From NCBI RefSeq assembly GCF_002234675.1, contig NC_019879.2:13210464-13274463 (forward strand): a stretch of DNA of 64,000 nucleotides, read 5' to 3'. Positions 32,600-44,071 of this stretch are shown here, in pieces. The DNA comes from Oryzias latipes. Its lineage: Eukaryota; Chordata; Actinopteri; Beloniformes; Adrianichthyidae. A program made the position numbers and the translations under genes. The stretch's first letter is position 1, and every line of letters begins with the position of its first letter. Below the pieces are notes generated by a model. The model searched no databases and was not told the origin of the DNA. It was given only the letters and a program-made list of their open reading frames with translations.

Positions 32600-33700
32600 T
32601 CTCTTTCCTTTCTTTTAAAGTCAATTTATTTTGATTATGTATGTTTTTAATCTTTGCACAATTATTTATCGTGATTTTAATGCATTTTCCACTTTTGCAA
32701 AGCATATTGAATTACTTTGTGTGCGAATTGTGCAATACAAATAAACTTCTCTTGCCTTGTCTAAGTATTCTATGGAATGAGAAGTGAGCCTGTCATGTTC
32801 TGCACAGAGTTTTAGACGTTCTTTATACAGATCATGTGTGGGATTTAATGAGTATCTGTTGTCCAAATCATCAATCCATTTCTCTGAATTTCTTTGTTGA
32901 GAGACATCTTGTTTCTTTTTAGCTACGTAATAAATCACTTGACTAAGATATGTTATATGTTAAGTTAATCTCCAAGAACAAGGACGTTTGATCAGAGATG
33001 AATTTTAGAAAAAAAAAAACATCACTCAATAACAGAGAATTGAATGTCAATTGTCGTCTAGGTAGGGATGCCGCTGGTTTTTCCAATTTTAACACCAATG
33101 GTGGGTGATCTTATTTTACAATTGGTTCATGATCGCATCACTGAATATTAGGGGTCAGTTTATTATCTGTTAGAAAATAATAAATTCTGCTGTAGGTCTT
33201 ATGAGAGTTAGAAAAGAAAGAATATTGTCTGTCTATTGTCTGCGTTTTTTGTGAATGCAAAAAACGCCAGAAGTCTAAGACACCATAGGTGGAGATGAAA
33301 TACTGAACATAGGAGGCAGCTTTGGATATTGCATACCCTGGTATAAAATCTATCCATCCCTGGATTCAAACACAAGTTTAGGTCTCCATCCATAATGAAA
33401 ATGTATGAATTTAAACATGACAGTCGTCACAAAATTTAGGAAAAAAGTTTGGATTGTCAATGTTTAGCATACATATTAGCCATATTGACCTTAAGATTAT
33501 AAAGTAAACCTGTGACTATCACATATCTACCATTGGGATCAGTTAAGACTGAAGAGGGGGTAAAAGAAATAATCTCATTTATTAATATTGCAACTCCCCT
33601 GGCCTTCCATCAGAAAAGTCGAATGAAATAGTTGTCCAACCCAACCACCTCTCAAGCGAGTATTGTCTACATTTTTTAGATCCATTTCCTGAAAGAGATG
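32600..33700 (-). pseudogene. L1-like LINE ORF2 fragment (endonuclease and linker)
   Basis: The minus strand shows an endonuclease region (GDLNLCLNPGMDR, SRVFHLHLW-like remnants) and a linker with DNRYSLNPTHDLYKERLKLCAEHDRL. Both are typical of L1-type ORF2 upstream of the reverse transcriptase. It contains many stops. An AAATAAACTTCTCTTGCCTTG stretch at 32738-32758 looks like the end of an inserted short repeat. Confidence 0.5.
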
Positions 33701-33718
33701 CAGTTAAGCAATTATACT

Positions 33719-34080
33719 GCCACCTACAGGACAATAGCCACTTTGAAAATTTTCAGTCAGGGTTCAGACCACACCACAGCACAGAAACTGCACTAGTTAT
33801 AGTCTCTAATGACTTATTATTGGCCTCAGAAAAGAGATTATTTTCTATTCTGGTCCTGTTAGAACTTAGCCCAGCCTTTGACGCCATCGACCAGAGTATT
33901 TTACGCCAAAGATTAGAGCATGACATAGGGATCAGAGGATCTGCCCTCCATTGGTTTGTATCCTAATTCGATGGGTACCAGTTTGTTAATGTGAATGGAC
34001 AGTCTTCTCACTGCACTCGAGTTAGCTACGGAGTCCCACAGGGCTCAGTTTTAGGACCCATCCTGTTTATTACATGCTAC
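33719..34080 (+). pseudogene. L2-like LINE reverse-transcriptase fragment
   Basis: The plus strand reads FQSGFRPHHSTETAL, LELSPAFDAIDQSILRQRL and then SYGVPQGSVLGPILF. These are the central blocks of an L2-type reverse transcriptase. A stop near 33964 and the lack of the YxDD block show that it is truncated. Confidence 0.75.
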
Positions 34081-34086
34081 CTGTAA

Positions 34087-34284
34087 CCTTTGTGCTATCC
34101 TAGGCGCTTTAACATTGGGAGTTGGGTCATCTAGACCCACTAGACCTGAACCTTTTTTCTTCAATGATTTGTGAACCTCACTGGTGTCCATGGATTACAT
34201 AAAATCTTTCCACCTTTATCCACCTTTGTCATGGTAGGGAGAACACTTCAATGTAAGGGTGGGGTCATCTAAGATAGCACAAGG
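34087..34284. mobile_element. Short MITE with CCTTTGTGCTATC ends
   Basis: 198 bp. The left end CCTTTGTGCTATCCTAGG is mirrored by GATAGCACAAGG at the right. The interior (GGGTCATCTAGACCCACTAGA...) has no ORF. It cuts the L2-like fragment off from the LTR fragment to the right. The superfamily is not certain. Confidence 0.7.
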
Positions 34285-34543
34285 CTTTGAGAAACATAAT
34301 GATGATGAAGATTCCTGAGAGTGGAACAGAGAGGCACAATTAGCGAGGCAAAACCAAGGTAAGACACAAGACATGAGAGAGCCATACTAAGCACCGCGGG
34401 AGGAACAACGGACTGGCGTTGAAGACAGGTCCTGGATCTCCTTAAGTAGGCGGGGTAATGAAGAGGTGAGTGGAGCCAGCTGGTCGCGTCCAGAGCCGAG
34501 CAGGAATGGGAGGGGGAAAGTGACTGACAGAGGCACCATTGAC
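34285..34543 (-). repeat. Gypsy LTR fragment
   Basis: On the minus strand it begins TGTCAATGGTGCCTCTGTCAG and contains CTACTTAAGGAGATCCAGGA and CAACGCCAGTCCGTTG. It is the 5' half of a chromovirus LTR with a self-primer block identical to that of the complete Gypsy. The rest is lost. Confidence 0.68.
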
Positions 34544-34999
34544 ACCCCCACCACAACCACCACCTAACACCACCACTACCAACCAACAAACACAACAGCA
34601 CCACCTACTCTATCAATATATAAAACTTCCACTCTAAATTTTCTAACTCTTCTAAGCCCTAATTTTTTAAGGGTAACTAAAACATGTTACCCCATGGATA
34701 TAAGAATATTTCCAAGATATGTTCATGTTACTTTGAAAAGAAATAAAGCATTTGTCCCAAATAGGAAAGAAAACAGTCCTAGTAACAACAAAAGTATACT
34801 ATTAAAAATGTATAGAAATAAGGGGCTAGAAAGCCAAAAAATGTATACACACTATCTAAATCCAAAAACACACTGGGGGACAGTCATTAACATAGACAAC
34901 AATATATGTCTGCAAGCCTAAATCAAGATTTGACAGTAGATAAAGTTTCATACTTCAGCCATGTTCAAACTGTTTATTCAGTCTCGCTTGTAACACTTC
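34544..34999. other. Nothing recognised
   Basis: An ACC-rich stretch (34544-34600) and then AT-rich sequence. A 75-residue ORF at 34694-34921 has no family resemblance that I can see. Confidence 0.3.
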
Positions 35000-35522
35000 A
35001 CAAACTTTTCAGCCTTCAGCGCAGAGCTGAAACTTTGCTGCGTGCCAAAAGGTACTCTTTATTCTGGTGTAGATGGAAGCAAAGGATGACCATCCGCGGT
35101 CTGTCCCCGGGCCTGGGACAAAAGATTTGGATGGCTGAGGAACTTCAATTTCTTCTGGTAGACCTACTAAAAGCGCGTTAGACTGCACCTTTATTCCTTC
35201 CAAGTCTGTAAGATTAGACTCAAGCTTCTTGTTTTTAGTTTGTAGCGTAGCACAGCTAGTCACTTTAGCCAAACGTTGGTGAAGTGACGCGACGTTGTCC
35301 TCCAGTGATGTTAAACATTCGTTGTGGCGCTCCAACTCCTTCTGCAATCCATCGAGCTTTCTATTTAACTTCATCAGAGAAAGAAATTTTCAAATCAGCA
35401 AGAAGTGTAGTCCTGTGTTCAGCTAGCAACGCTGCTATGTCTGTTCTGTTAATTGCAGCAGAGGCGCCGTGATCATATGATTCTGCTGTTTTTTCAGTCA
35501 GTTTGGCAGTTTCGGGTGGCAT
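35000..35522 (-). pseudogene. L1-like ORF1 fragment
   Basis: The minus strand begins MPPETAKLTEKTAES and continues through a coiled-coil (LDGLQKELERHNECLTSLE). It then reads LESNLTDLEGIKVQSNALLVGLPEEIE, the start of the RNA-binding domain of L1-type ORF1 proteins. It has at least one break near 35375. It may belong to the same minus-strand L1-like element as 32600-33700, with later insertions between. Confidence 0.62.
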
Positions 35523-35649
35523 TTCTGGTCAGGATAGAAGCAGGGAGATTTCTTTCCATGCTCAAATATTATTAGGCATTATACAAGTCAGTTTGTGGGG
35601 TTAAAATGATAAAGGTTGTGGACTCGTAGAAAAAATGCGTCCTAACACT

Positions 35650-36110
35650 TGCTCGTCAAACCAGAAACCCCTTCAAATGTCTTCTTTGACTGTTTAAATA
35701 GCATTTTCAAGCAACATGATAAAAAGGAAATTATTCTACTGGGTGACTAAACTAAAGAAGATGCCCAAACATAATGTCAAAACAATTTAGATGACTCAGA
35801 TGATCTGTAAGACAACAAAAAGAACAAAATCTTCTCAAACACTTCCAGACTTAATTTTCACAAATAAAGCTGTTCCGATTAAAAAGACGTATAACCTTCA
35901 TACAGGGCATGCTAAATTTTACAAAAAGCATGCCACAGAATATAAATGTCAGTTAAGGCAGGATCAGGATTTCTTTTATCTCTCAACAAGACAATGTCCT
36001 CATTGAAAATTAAATGAAGCAACTAAACTAGAATACATCCATTAGTTTTAAATCTTGTGAACAAACTTGTGATGATTTAATGTCTACTTTTAAAAATATT
36101 TTACTGAAAT
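35650..36110 (+). pseudogene. LINE endonuclease fragment (weak)
   Basis: Plus-strand pieces KKEIILLGD and SSQTLPDLIFTNKAVPIKKTYNLHTG resemble the end of a LINE endonuclease domain. Stops are frequent and the family cannot be fixed. Confidence 0.38.
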
Positions 36111-36164
36111 ATACAAATATAATGGTATAAAATAACACAAAACAAAAACAAAGGTCATCAGTTA

Positions 36165-36298
36165 CCTCCACCTTCCACATCTCTCTGCTGGAGTCCGCTG
36201 GTGGACCTCCGGATTGGGGGTCGCAGGGTCATGAACCCGCTGACGTCGACATGACCCCTTTGATGGTGGAAGGCGAGGCAGCCCATCTAGTCAGGGAG
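36165..36298 (+). pseudogene. Gypsy chromodomain stump
   Basis: Closely similar to 24315-24450 (CTCTCTGCTGGAGTCCGCTG..., MVEGEAAHLVREM). It breaks off exactly where the TAAR downstream flank begins at 36299. Confidence 0.65.
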
Positions 36299-36650
36299 AT
36301 GGCACCAAACACCAATTGACACGAAAAGGGCCTTTTTGTTCATAGAATGCAAAGTATGGCAAGGCTTTCATAAGAATGTTGTTTCTTTCAATTTCAAGTG
36401 CATATCAATACTCTTTTTACCTATAGACAGCATGCTGTTCAGTTAGTGTAGTATTGGCAGGAGACTTTAAATCTAAGTTTCTGCTTAGGAACAACAAATT
36501 GCCAACCAAATTGTAGAAATGCTGCGAAGTTTTTGCTTGTTTCTGGTCTACCTATATATGTGATCAACCATTCTTAGTGATGATGTTTCACAAACTTGGG
36601 TATAGATATAGATATAGATCTCTCACAGATAATCAGATGTCAGCTGTGCT
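36299..36650. repeat. Orphan TAAR downstream flank
   Basis: ATGGCACCAAACACCAATTG..., then TGCTGTTCAGTTAGTGTAGTATTGGCAGG and TCTCTCACAGATAATCAGATGTCAGCTG. It matches parts of 25110-25220 and 58780-59030, but no receptor exon follows. It is probably the tail of a fourth duplicate whose gene was lost. Confidence 0.6.
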
Positions 36651-36759
36651 TCTTCCATTTCTGAATCAAAATGTCAGCTTGGCTTTGAACACGTTAAACT
36701 CAAGTCAGGACAAGATTTCTCCCGCTGAACAAGAAAAACGTCAAGTGAGGTGCTTAGAT

Positions 36760-37628
36760 CAGTGTTTTTCAACCAGTGTGCCGCGGCACACTAGTGTGCC
36801 GTGGGAGATGGTCAAGTGTGCCGTGGGAAATTGCCCTCATTAACTGATCTAAAAACATTTCCCATCTCCAGGATTTCAGCTCTGTGTTCATCTAAACAGG
36901 CCCTGATAAAACACTGAGGAGTTAGGAATATAAAAGATCGTAAAATACTTTTTCTTTGCGTTTATTTTATTTTTATTAAAGACATTTTGATAAGAATGAC
37001 GTACCACGATTTAGCTGCAGCTATAACTGTGTAAGGAAAAGTCCCGTCCCTTTCACTGTCTCCACCAATCATTCTTGGGGGACTTAATCACATGTCATCA
37101 GTCTGACCAATCAGAAGTGGTTAAAGTCTTCACTTCCTTGTCCCGATTTAGCTCGTTAAGTCGCTCAGTTATAACAAAAATACCTGCAAAAGCTCGTCTT
37201 TAGCAGTGTAGCTTTCCACAGAATCCGGTATCAGACCGTGGAACAAGTTAACAAAACAATGAAGCTCCGAAAAGCAATCTCCGGCCGTTTTATGCACTAC
37301 ATCTCCCACGATGCATTGGGTTGTGAGAGTGACAGCGCACAAGGAGATCTGTTGTTGAACGTCTTGAAACCAACGAACACACATCAAACTGTTTTTAAAT
37401 CTTCTAACTTAACTTTTATTGCATCTTTTAGAAAAAAACAGCTGCAGTCTCCAGCTTTTTCTGACACAATTATCTCAAAAGTGCATGTGAGATTGTGGAG
37501 GGGCTGTAGATCAATACAGACTGTGAGTTTCTCCTTGTTTTTTTTTGTTTTTTTTGGATGCTGATGTGCCGCGGGATTTTTTTTAAGGTTAAAGTGTGCC
37601 GTGGCTCAGAAAAGGTTGAAAAATACTG
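36760..37628. mobile_element. Non-autonomous hAT element
   Basis: 869 bp, CAGTGTTTTTCAACCAGTG...AAGGTTGAAAAATACTG, with a perfect 8-bp target duplication GCTTAGAT (36752-36759 and 37629-37636). GTGCCGCGG motifs lie at both ends. No transposase. A relative starts at 63233. Confidence 0.92.
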
Positions 37629-37769
37629 GCTTAGATAACAAACGTATGCCTACAAATGCACCAGCAGTGAACTGGGACACCTCTTTTCATAGAACTTTGA
37701 ACAAAAATCACAGTTTGGTGAGAGTCATTACTGTGCGACGGTGCTTGATTTGGACAGAAAATAAAAATA

Positions 37770-38490
37770 TGGCCCAGAAGAAAAACCAAGCAACAAGTAA
37801 TGGTGATGACATTAAAGCTATACTCCACGAAATTCATGTCAAGCTAGCTCCTTCCATGGATAGTTGAAGAGTTCCGAAGACTCTGAGCTCAAAACGAGCA
37901 GCAAGATAATTGGTTAGAGATTCTGGAGAAAAGAGGGACGACATGGAATAACAAGCAAGGATAAATAATGCCATTCTCATTGGATTACAGATCAAACCTT
38001 GGGCAAAGCTAAATGCAGCTGGAGCTAGCATTGCAAATGCTAATAGCAATGCTAGCATTCCTAGCGCCTCTTCTGAAACGGGGAGCGATGGAGAGTCTCT
38101 GAAACACCAAGTGGAATCATTTCTCACGTCTAAAGGGATTTCCCTGTATCTAAATACCATCTAAGCCTGCTACCCGCTTCCCAGGAGACTGGAGACGGAG
38201 AATCCATCGATCATTATCGGGTGTGTAAATCAAAAACAAAAGCTAGCTCTGACGAATCAAAGGAGTAATCTGAAGAGATCTGCTGCTTATATAAACGACC
38301 ATCTGACCAGAAGAAATGCTAAAATCGCCAAACATGCCAGGCTTCTCAGGAAGCGTAAACAGATTGAAAGCACTTGGGTTAAAGGCTGCAAGATTTACGT
38401 CAAACCACTTGGTCCACCGGACCGGTCCAAGGTACTGATTGTTAACACCATGAAGGACTTGGAGAAGTGTTTGGTCACGGACATCTGAAC
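37770..38490 (+). pseudogene. LINE ORF1-like remnant
   Basis: The plus strand reads MAQKKNQATSNGDDIKAILHEIH, and later DHLTRRNAKIAKHARLLRKRKQIESTW..CKIYVKPLG. The second block resembles a nucleic-acid-binding ORF1 type found next to fish LINEs. At least four stops interrupt it. Confidence 0.5.
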
Positions 38491-38929
38491 CAACAAATGC
38501 AGTAATAAATCAAAGAGTCAAATTTAATTTCAAGAAAGATGACGCCTGGATTCATCCCGGTCTCCAAAAGTCTGAAGTGTCCCTTATTTTTAGCCGAATT
38601 CTGACCTGCAGACAACTTGACCTCAACTTTAAGCGCCGCTGATAACAGCCGCAGAAGGATACGAACCTTTATCTAATGTCTGCAGAAATAAAAGTGAAGA
38701 GAACTATAAACTCTGTTTAAACACAGTTAAACGACTGTTAATCAGCAGAAGAAGGAATACCAACCTTAGACATTTGACAGAATACGGACCCTTTTTTATT
38801 TTATCTCACAGCATTATCTTAGTATACATTTTTTTTAAATAATAATAATAAAAAAACACATTTAATCAGTTATTGAAGATGGTTATAATGATTGATTTCT
38901 AATTATATAAATTCACTTGATCTAAGAAG
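38491..38929. other. Nothing recognised
   Basis: AT-rich sequence without a supported ORF, apart from possible continuation of the LINE ORF1 remnant to its left. Confidence 0.3.
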
Positions 38930-39437
38930 TGTCATAGCGCCTCTGGCAGTCTCTTCTCCCCCTCCCCTCTCTGCTCTGATTATTGGAACCAGCTGTGGAC
39001 ACTGACCTCATCTACTCACCGCCTTCCTAAGGAGATCCAGCCACAGCTTTCATCGCCAGTTCGTTGCCAATTCGTGGTCCTTCACGGTGCTTAGTTTGGT
39101 CACCAAGTCTTTTTTTGTTTTCAAGTCTTCATACTACTTACCTTGTTTTGTCGCCTCGCTCTCAGATCCGTTTCCACGAGTCTCCACCTGGATAAATCTT
39201 CCCCAGGAGCTGCCGCTGCCACGCCACGCCTCCGCCACGACTCTCGCTTCGTATCATATCCAGCCACGAAGAAACTCCAGCTACGGCAAGACAGCTGTTA
39301 TTCCTTACAGTCCTCCAAGTGACCATTTCTAAAGACTAATTGACTTTTTCCATCTGGAAAATTAAACCTCTTTTGTTATCACTACTAAGTCTGAGTTTAC
39401 TTCCAGGTTCCAGCATCTGGGTCTGCTACGTCATACA
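38930..39437 (+). mobile_element. Solo Gypsy LTR
   Basis: TGTCATAGCGCCTCTGGCAG... through TTCCTAAGGAGATCCAG and CATCGCCAGTTCGTTG to CCAGCATCTGGGTCTGCTACGTCATACA. It has the chromovirus LTR layout. I find no clear target duplication, so one end may be altered. Confidence 0.72.
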
Positions 39438-39885
39438 TATCATAACATAAAGTCATGATTTGTTATGTTCATTTTCTGATAGTATTATTTTTTTAATCAT
39501 AAATATGATTTTTCTAATGAAAATAATCTAAATATATTTTAGCTAATTGATCTGTATGTGGTATGTTATTATACAAAATAGTTATAACTACTTTACATAA
39601 TTATGAAGTAATTCATCATTGTCATGTGATTAATTGATACTTAAGCACGTAATGACTTGAAATGGTGTTAGTAAGGCATTAATATCAGATGAAAAGTTAT
39701 GAACCGGATAATGATAAATCATGTAATAAAATGGTTACGGTAGAACAGTGGTATGATTATAGAAGTTCGGATCTTTCCACTCCCTTTCAAGCAATCTTTG
39801 ATTTAATATCTAATTATTCTAAGTTTGATACGTCTTTCAATGAATGTATGAATACTTTTGAGCATTATTCCATGATTGCTTGAAA
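39438..39885. other. AT-rich, no gene seen
   Basis: Low-complexity AT-rich spacer between the solo LTR and a Gypsy Pol fragment. The short ORFs here show no family resemblance. Confidence 0.3.
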
Positions 39886-40897
39886 TAAACCATATCAAAA
39901 GCTGCTGGAATCCCAGCCCATATGCCTCTTCAATCGTGCTTGTAAAGAAGAAGGATAGCAGTCTCTGCATGTGTGTGGACTATCGTCAGCCTAACCACAA
40001 AAATCAGGAAGGACGCATTCCCTCTTCCCCGCTTTGAAGACATTTTAGACTCAATGGTCGGGGCCCACTGGTTTTCAACCATAGATTTGGCTAGTTGTTA
40101 AAACCAGGAGGAAGATAAGGCCAAAACGGCATTTTGCACTTCAGTCTCTTCGAACGGAATCTTATGCCTTTCGGACTCTGCAATGCCCCTCTCACCTTCC
40201 AGCGCCTCATGCAACAGATCTTCGTATCAACAGTGCAAATCATTGTTTTTGTACTTGGATGATATTGTGGTGTTTTCATCCACAGTTGATTAGCATTTGG
40301 AAAGGCTAGAGGTGGTGCTTGAACGGCTGCAGCAGGACGGGTTGAAGGTTCAGCTGAGTAAATGTCCCTTCTTTCAACGGCCCAGCGCCTCATGCAACAG
40401 ATCTTCGGGTATCAACAGTGCAAATCATTCTTTTTGTACTTGGATGATATTGTGGTGTTTTCATCAACAGTTGATTAGCATTTGAAAAGGCTAGAGGTGG
40501 TGCTTGAATGGTTGCAGCAGGACGGGTTGAAGGTTAAGCTGAGTAAATGTGCCTTCTTTCAACGGCAGGTACGTTACCTGGGGCAAATGATCTAAGAAAA
40601 AAAGGGGTGTCCACAGACCCCAGCAAGGTCGAAGCGGTGGCCAACTGGGAACCCCCAACTACCATCTACCAACTGCGGTCATTCTTTGGGTTTGCCAGTT
40701 AATATCTGCAGTTTGTGGAGGGCTTTGCCAAGTTGGCTGCCCCATTGCATTGGTTAGTGGCTGAGCTCGAGGGCAAAAAGACCTAGAAAAAGTCAGCCAT
40801 AGGCTTAATGGAAAGCTGGACGGAGGGTTGTCGGAAAAGTTTTGTCTCTCCCTTTCATTTTGGAGGTAGATGCCAGCTACAGTGGAGCTACCGAGCT
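39886..40897 (+). pseudogene. Gypsy Pol fragment, RT to RNase H (left part)
   Basis: A second Gypsy lineage. It reads MCVDYRQPN, PSSPL, MPFGLCNAPLTFQRLMQQIF, YLDDIVVFSS, STDPSKVEAVANWEPP, FFGFAS and EVDASYSGA. Many stops. RNase H is cut by the Merlin-type transposon after SGA and resumes at 52020 with GAVLSQEQGGEVRPIVYASRGL, then at 58381 with REYLLGHKCIVFTDNNPLSYL. Confidence 0.88.
40199..40565 (+). repeat. 183-bp tandem duplication inside the Gypsy RT
   Basis: Units 40199-40381 and 40382-40565 start CCAGCGCCTCATGCAACAG and end CTTTCAACGG. They differ by small indels and substitutions. The YLDD active-site region is thereby doubled. Confidence 0.85.
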
Positions 40898-43800
40898 GGG
40901 TAACACTTTATAATAACTATCCGTTATAGCTAGTTAACAAATCATTAATAAAATCTTAGTTATTGAGCAATAAATGACTTGCTAAATAACTGTTAACAGT
41001 TAGTTAAGGATTTATAAATGTATCTTATAGATAGACAGCAGATAACTAACAAGCTTTTAGTTAGTGAGCTATAAATGACTTGTTACCCGTATATTCATGA
41101 GTTCTAACTGTACCTTATTAATTAGCCAGATGATGAAGAAACTGTTAATAAATTACTTACTAATGACTTATTAAGAATCAGTTAATACTTTAAACATGTT
41201 ACTAGGACGTTATTATAAAGTTGCAGCTATTCCTCGTTTCTTCACTATTTGTAAATGAGGATCAATTCCAACTTTATAATAACGTCCAAATAACATTTAC
41301 AAGCTAATAACTAACGCTTAACTGCTATATTAACTCACACTTTACAGGTCAGTTGTTAATAGTTTAACCATCTGCTAGTGAAGCTTTGTTGAAAAGCAAA
41401 TGGGTGGGACAATTTCAAGGTACAAAAATATGTAATATTCAAAATATCAGATGCTTTATCTCATCCTTCTTTCACTAATAGCTTTTTCTGTTTACCGTAC
41501 TTGACCAAAGAAACACCACAAGTTAAGTGTTGAACACTGTTTATTCCTTTTCCACACATACTGAGTCGTCACATGGCAGATCAGCAGAATAAAACGGAAT
41601 TTTAGAACTTTTTGAGCAGAACAGAAAAAAACAAATGAATCTATAACAAGGATTGCTGTAGAACAATTCGAACTCAATATATTTGGTCAACCGGACCTGA
41701 GCAACACTGAACTACTCTGTGACACCATCCCGCAGTGTTTCAATACCTAAGCTTTCCTGGACAGAGGAATCAGTTTTCCCTTCTTCTTTTGATGTTCAAC
41801 ATCCCTCAAAAGGTTTGGATCACTATTTATCACTTCCAGACATTTTTTTGAAAAGTCCTGAAGTCGTTGCTGTGGCGTGTGGGCACCCAGTAACTCCTTA
41901 TATGTCTTTGGGGCCACCACAGCCAATTCACAGATCGGAGCATTGCTGACAATGGTGTTTCGGTCAACACCGACCTTCTGATATGCCAAACTCAGCTTTC
42001 TCCCTTTCTTGTAAGCCTTTAGGACTTTCTTGTATCTCTTGATGACCTCTTGAGGATGACGTGCTGAAACAGATAGAAATTTAAGTACAACAAACATACA
42101 ATAAGTGAATAAACACAGGGACACAAACACAGATACTATGCGGTTGCAAAAAGGGATGAAGACTACACAAACAAGGCAATTGGAGAGTTCACAATACTAT
42201 ACCCACCAGGACATACATTTAAAACATTTTTTCACACAAAAACAGAAAGAAAGCTAGACAGACATAGAAAAAGACAGATACAGACAAACAGAGACACAGA
42301 GAGACAGATGTGATGTCTCCATGCTCGACACCCTGACACACATGAGGGGAGTGGCCTTTTTGCTGTCCTGTCTTTACGCTTACCTCTTCGCCTGCTGTGT
42401 TCCCTTTTTGTCTTCTTTTTCTTTCTTTTGTCCTTTTTTTTTTGACTCCGGTGGCGGTGCATCTTTTTGTTCTTGCGTTTTTTCTTCATTTCTGATCTGA
42501 AAAAGCAGTTGATGAGGTGCTGGATGAAGAGGAGTTGAATGAAGTGGAGCTGAATGAACTGGAGCTGGATGAACTGGAGCTGGATGAACTGAAGGACGAA
42601 GAAAAAGAAGATGCACCAGGAGATGTGTTGGCCGAGGAGGATGAGTCAGTTGTCCCACTGTTATCTGTGTGAACAACATGATAGAAAACACAATTCAATT
42701 GTTAATTTGAAATTATTACCTATGATAATACAAGTCCACTCGCATACATTCTTTTAACATTTGCATTTCCCAAGACTTACTATTTAATTAATCAGCATCA
42801 CTGTGGGTCATCAGTTGAACAGATGTGTTTGCTGTTAATCGATGCTACAAATAGGCTATTATCTTTTAGGAACTAACTGTGCAATAACACACTTGTGTTC
42901 CAATAGACCTGGCCAATAAATTAATTTGATCAATTAATTCAAATTTGTAGTTCAAGATTTTCCCATTTTTTTGGGAGAATCTGGCCTCTATTTACCCAGC
43001 ACTCTGCTTTCTTGGAGTAAATCTGTCCTTGTTTTCTCTGCATGTTTTAGTTAGAGTTTCCAGTTGCATGACATTAAAAATGTCTTCATGCCATTTACAA
43101 ATTACTTTTAGATCATTTCATTTTCTTAAAAAAGTTGTCATTCTCGTCAGCTGGTCCAGACTACAGTTGATCTTGTGGGCGATGCATGGGGGTCTTTTTA
43201 AGTGACATGTTTTGCTGCTGTGCTAAAGGAAACAAAAACAACTTATTTGTGATAGGAAATGAAACACATTATTGATGGTGGCTGGTGAGTCAAAAAATAA
43301 AATGTGGTCACTGTGGTGGTGACTTTAAACTTGGAGCATCAAATCACACGCAGCAAAATCCGTTTGATGGTCGTTAGCAGAAGAGGGAGTATGAGGACAA
43401 CCTAGACAAAGTTTTTTTTTTTTTGGCCATAGCGCCGAGCTCCATGTTTTGATGGGGGCCTTCTCACTGTTAAATATTGGCCTTTCTTTCCCTTAATATA
43501 TATATTTTACAAAGCACCAAAGTATTATTGCCAGGTGTGCAGTCCTGTTTCAAACAACAAACAAAACTGTGGGCCCACTTACTTTGACCAACTTGTTGGC
43601 AGAGGGAGTCTCTCTCCTTAGTCAGGTCACTGATTTTTTTGGTGACTGTGTGCTGCTTCTTCTTCTTGGCCTCACGTCGTTTAAGCTCTTTCTTCTTAAA
43701 ATGCAGAAATGCTGTTGGAGCTACAGTTTCTTCAGTATCTGAAATGATACCATAAAGAACAAATTCTAATTAGAAAAGCCAGGTTAGGGTAAATGTATAA

Positions 43801-44071
43801 AATATGACCTTTAAAAATAATGTTTTGATGTTCTGAAGGGTCAATATTATACAAATATCATACAAGAACGGCAGAAGAGCTTAGATAAAATCCACCAATA
43901 AGCGAATTAACAAGAAATGGCTAATGAAGAGCAAACCTTCATTAGCCAAATGTTGCTCTTAATTTTACTCCTCCATCGTCAAATTTGGTCATATTTGGCA
44001 CCTAGTGAGTTTTAAATTTTGGACCCCGCCTGCATACTTTTATCCTTGGAGTGTTTTTCTTGTTTCTAAAC
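40898..44071 (+). repeat. Left inverted arm of the Merlin-type transposon
   Basis: 3174 bp, complementary to 48845-52019. I noticed three mismatches in the outer 100 bp and only isolated ones further in (for example the Ser/Phe change in the ORFs near 42310 and 50620). The outer part is rich in TTAGTTA and TAACTAA motifs. A palindrome at about 41207-41281 (GACGTTATTATAAAGTTG against CAACTTTATAATAACGTC) repeats the terminal motif. The inner border carries the complement of the last 10 codons of the transposase. Confidence 0.92.
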
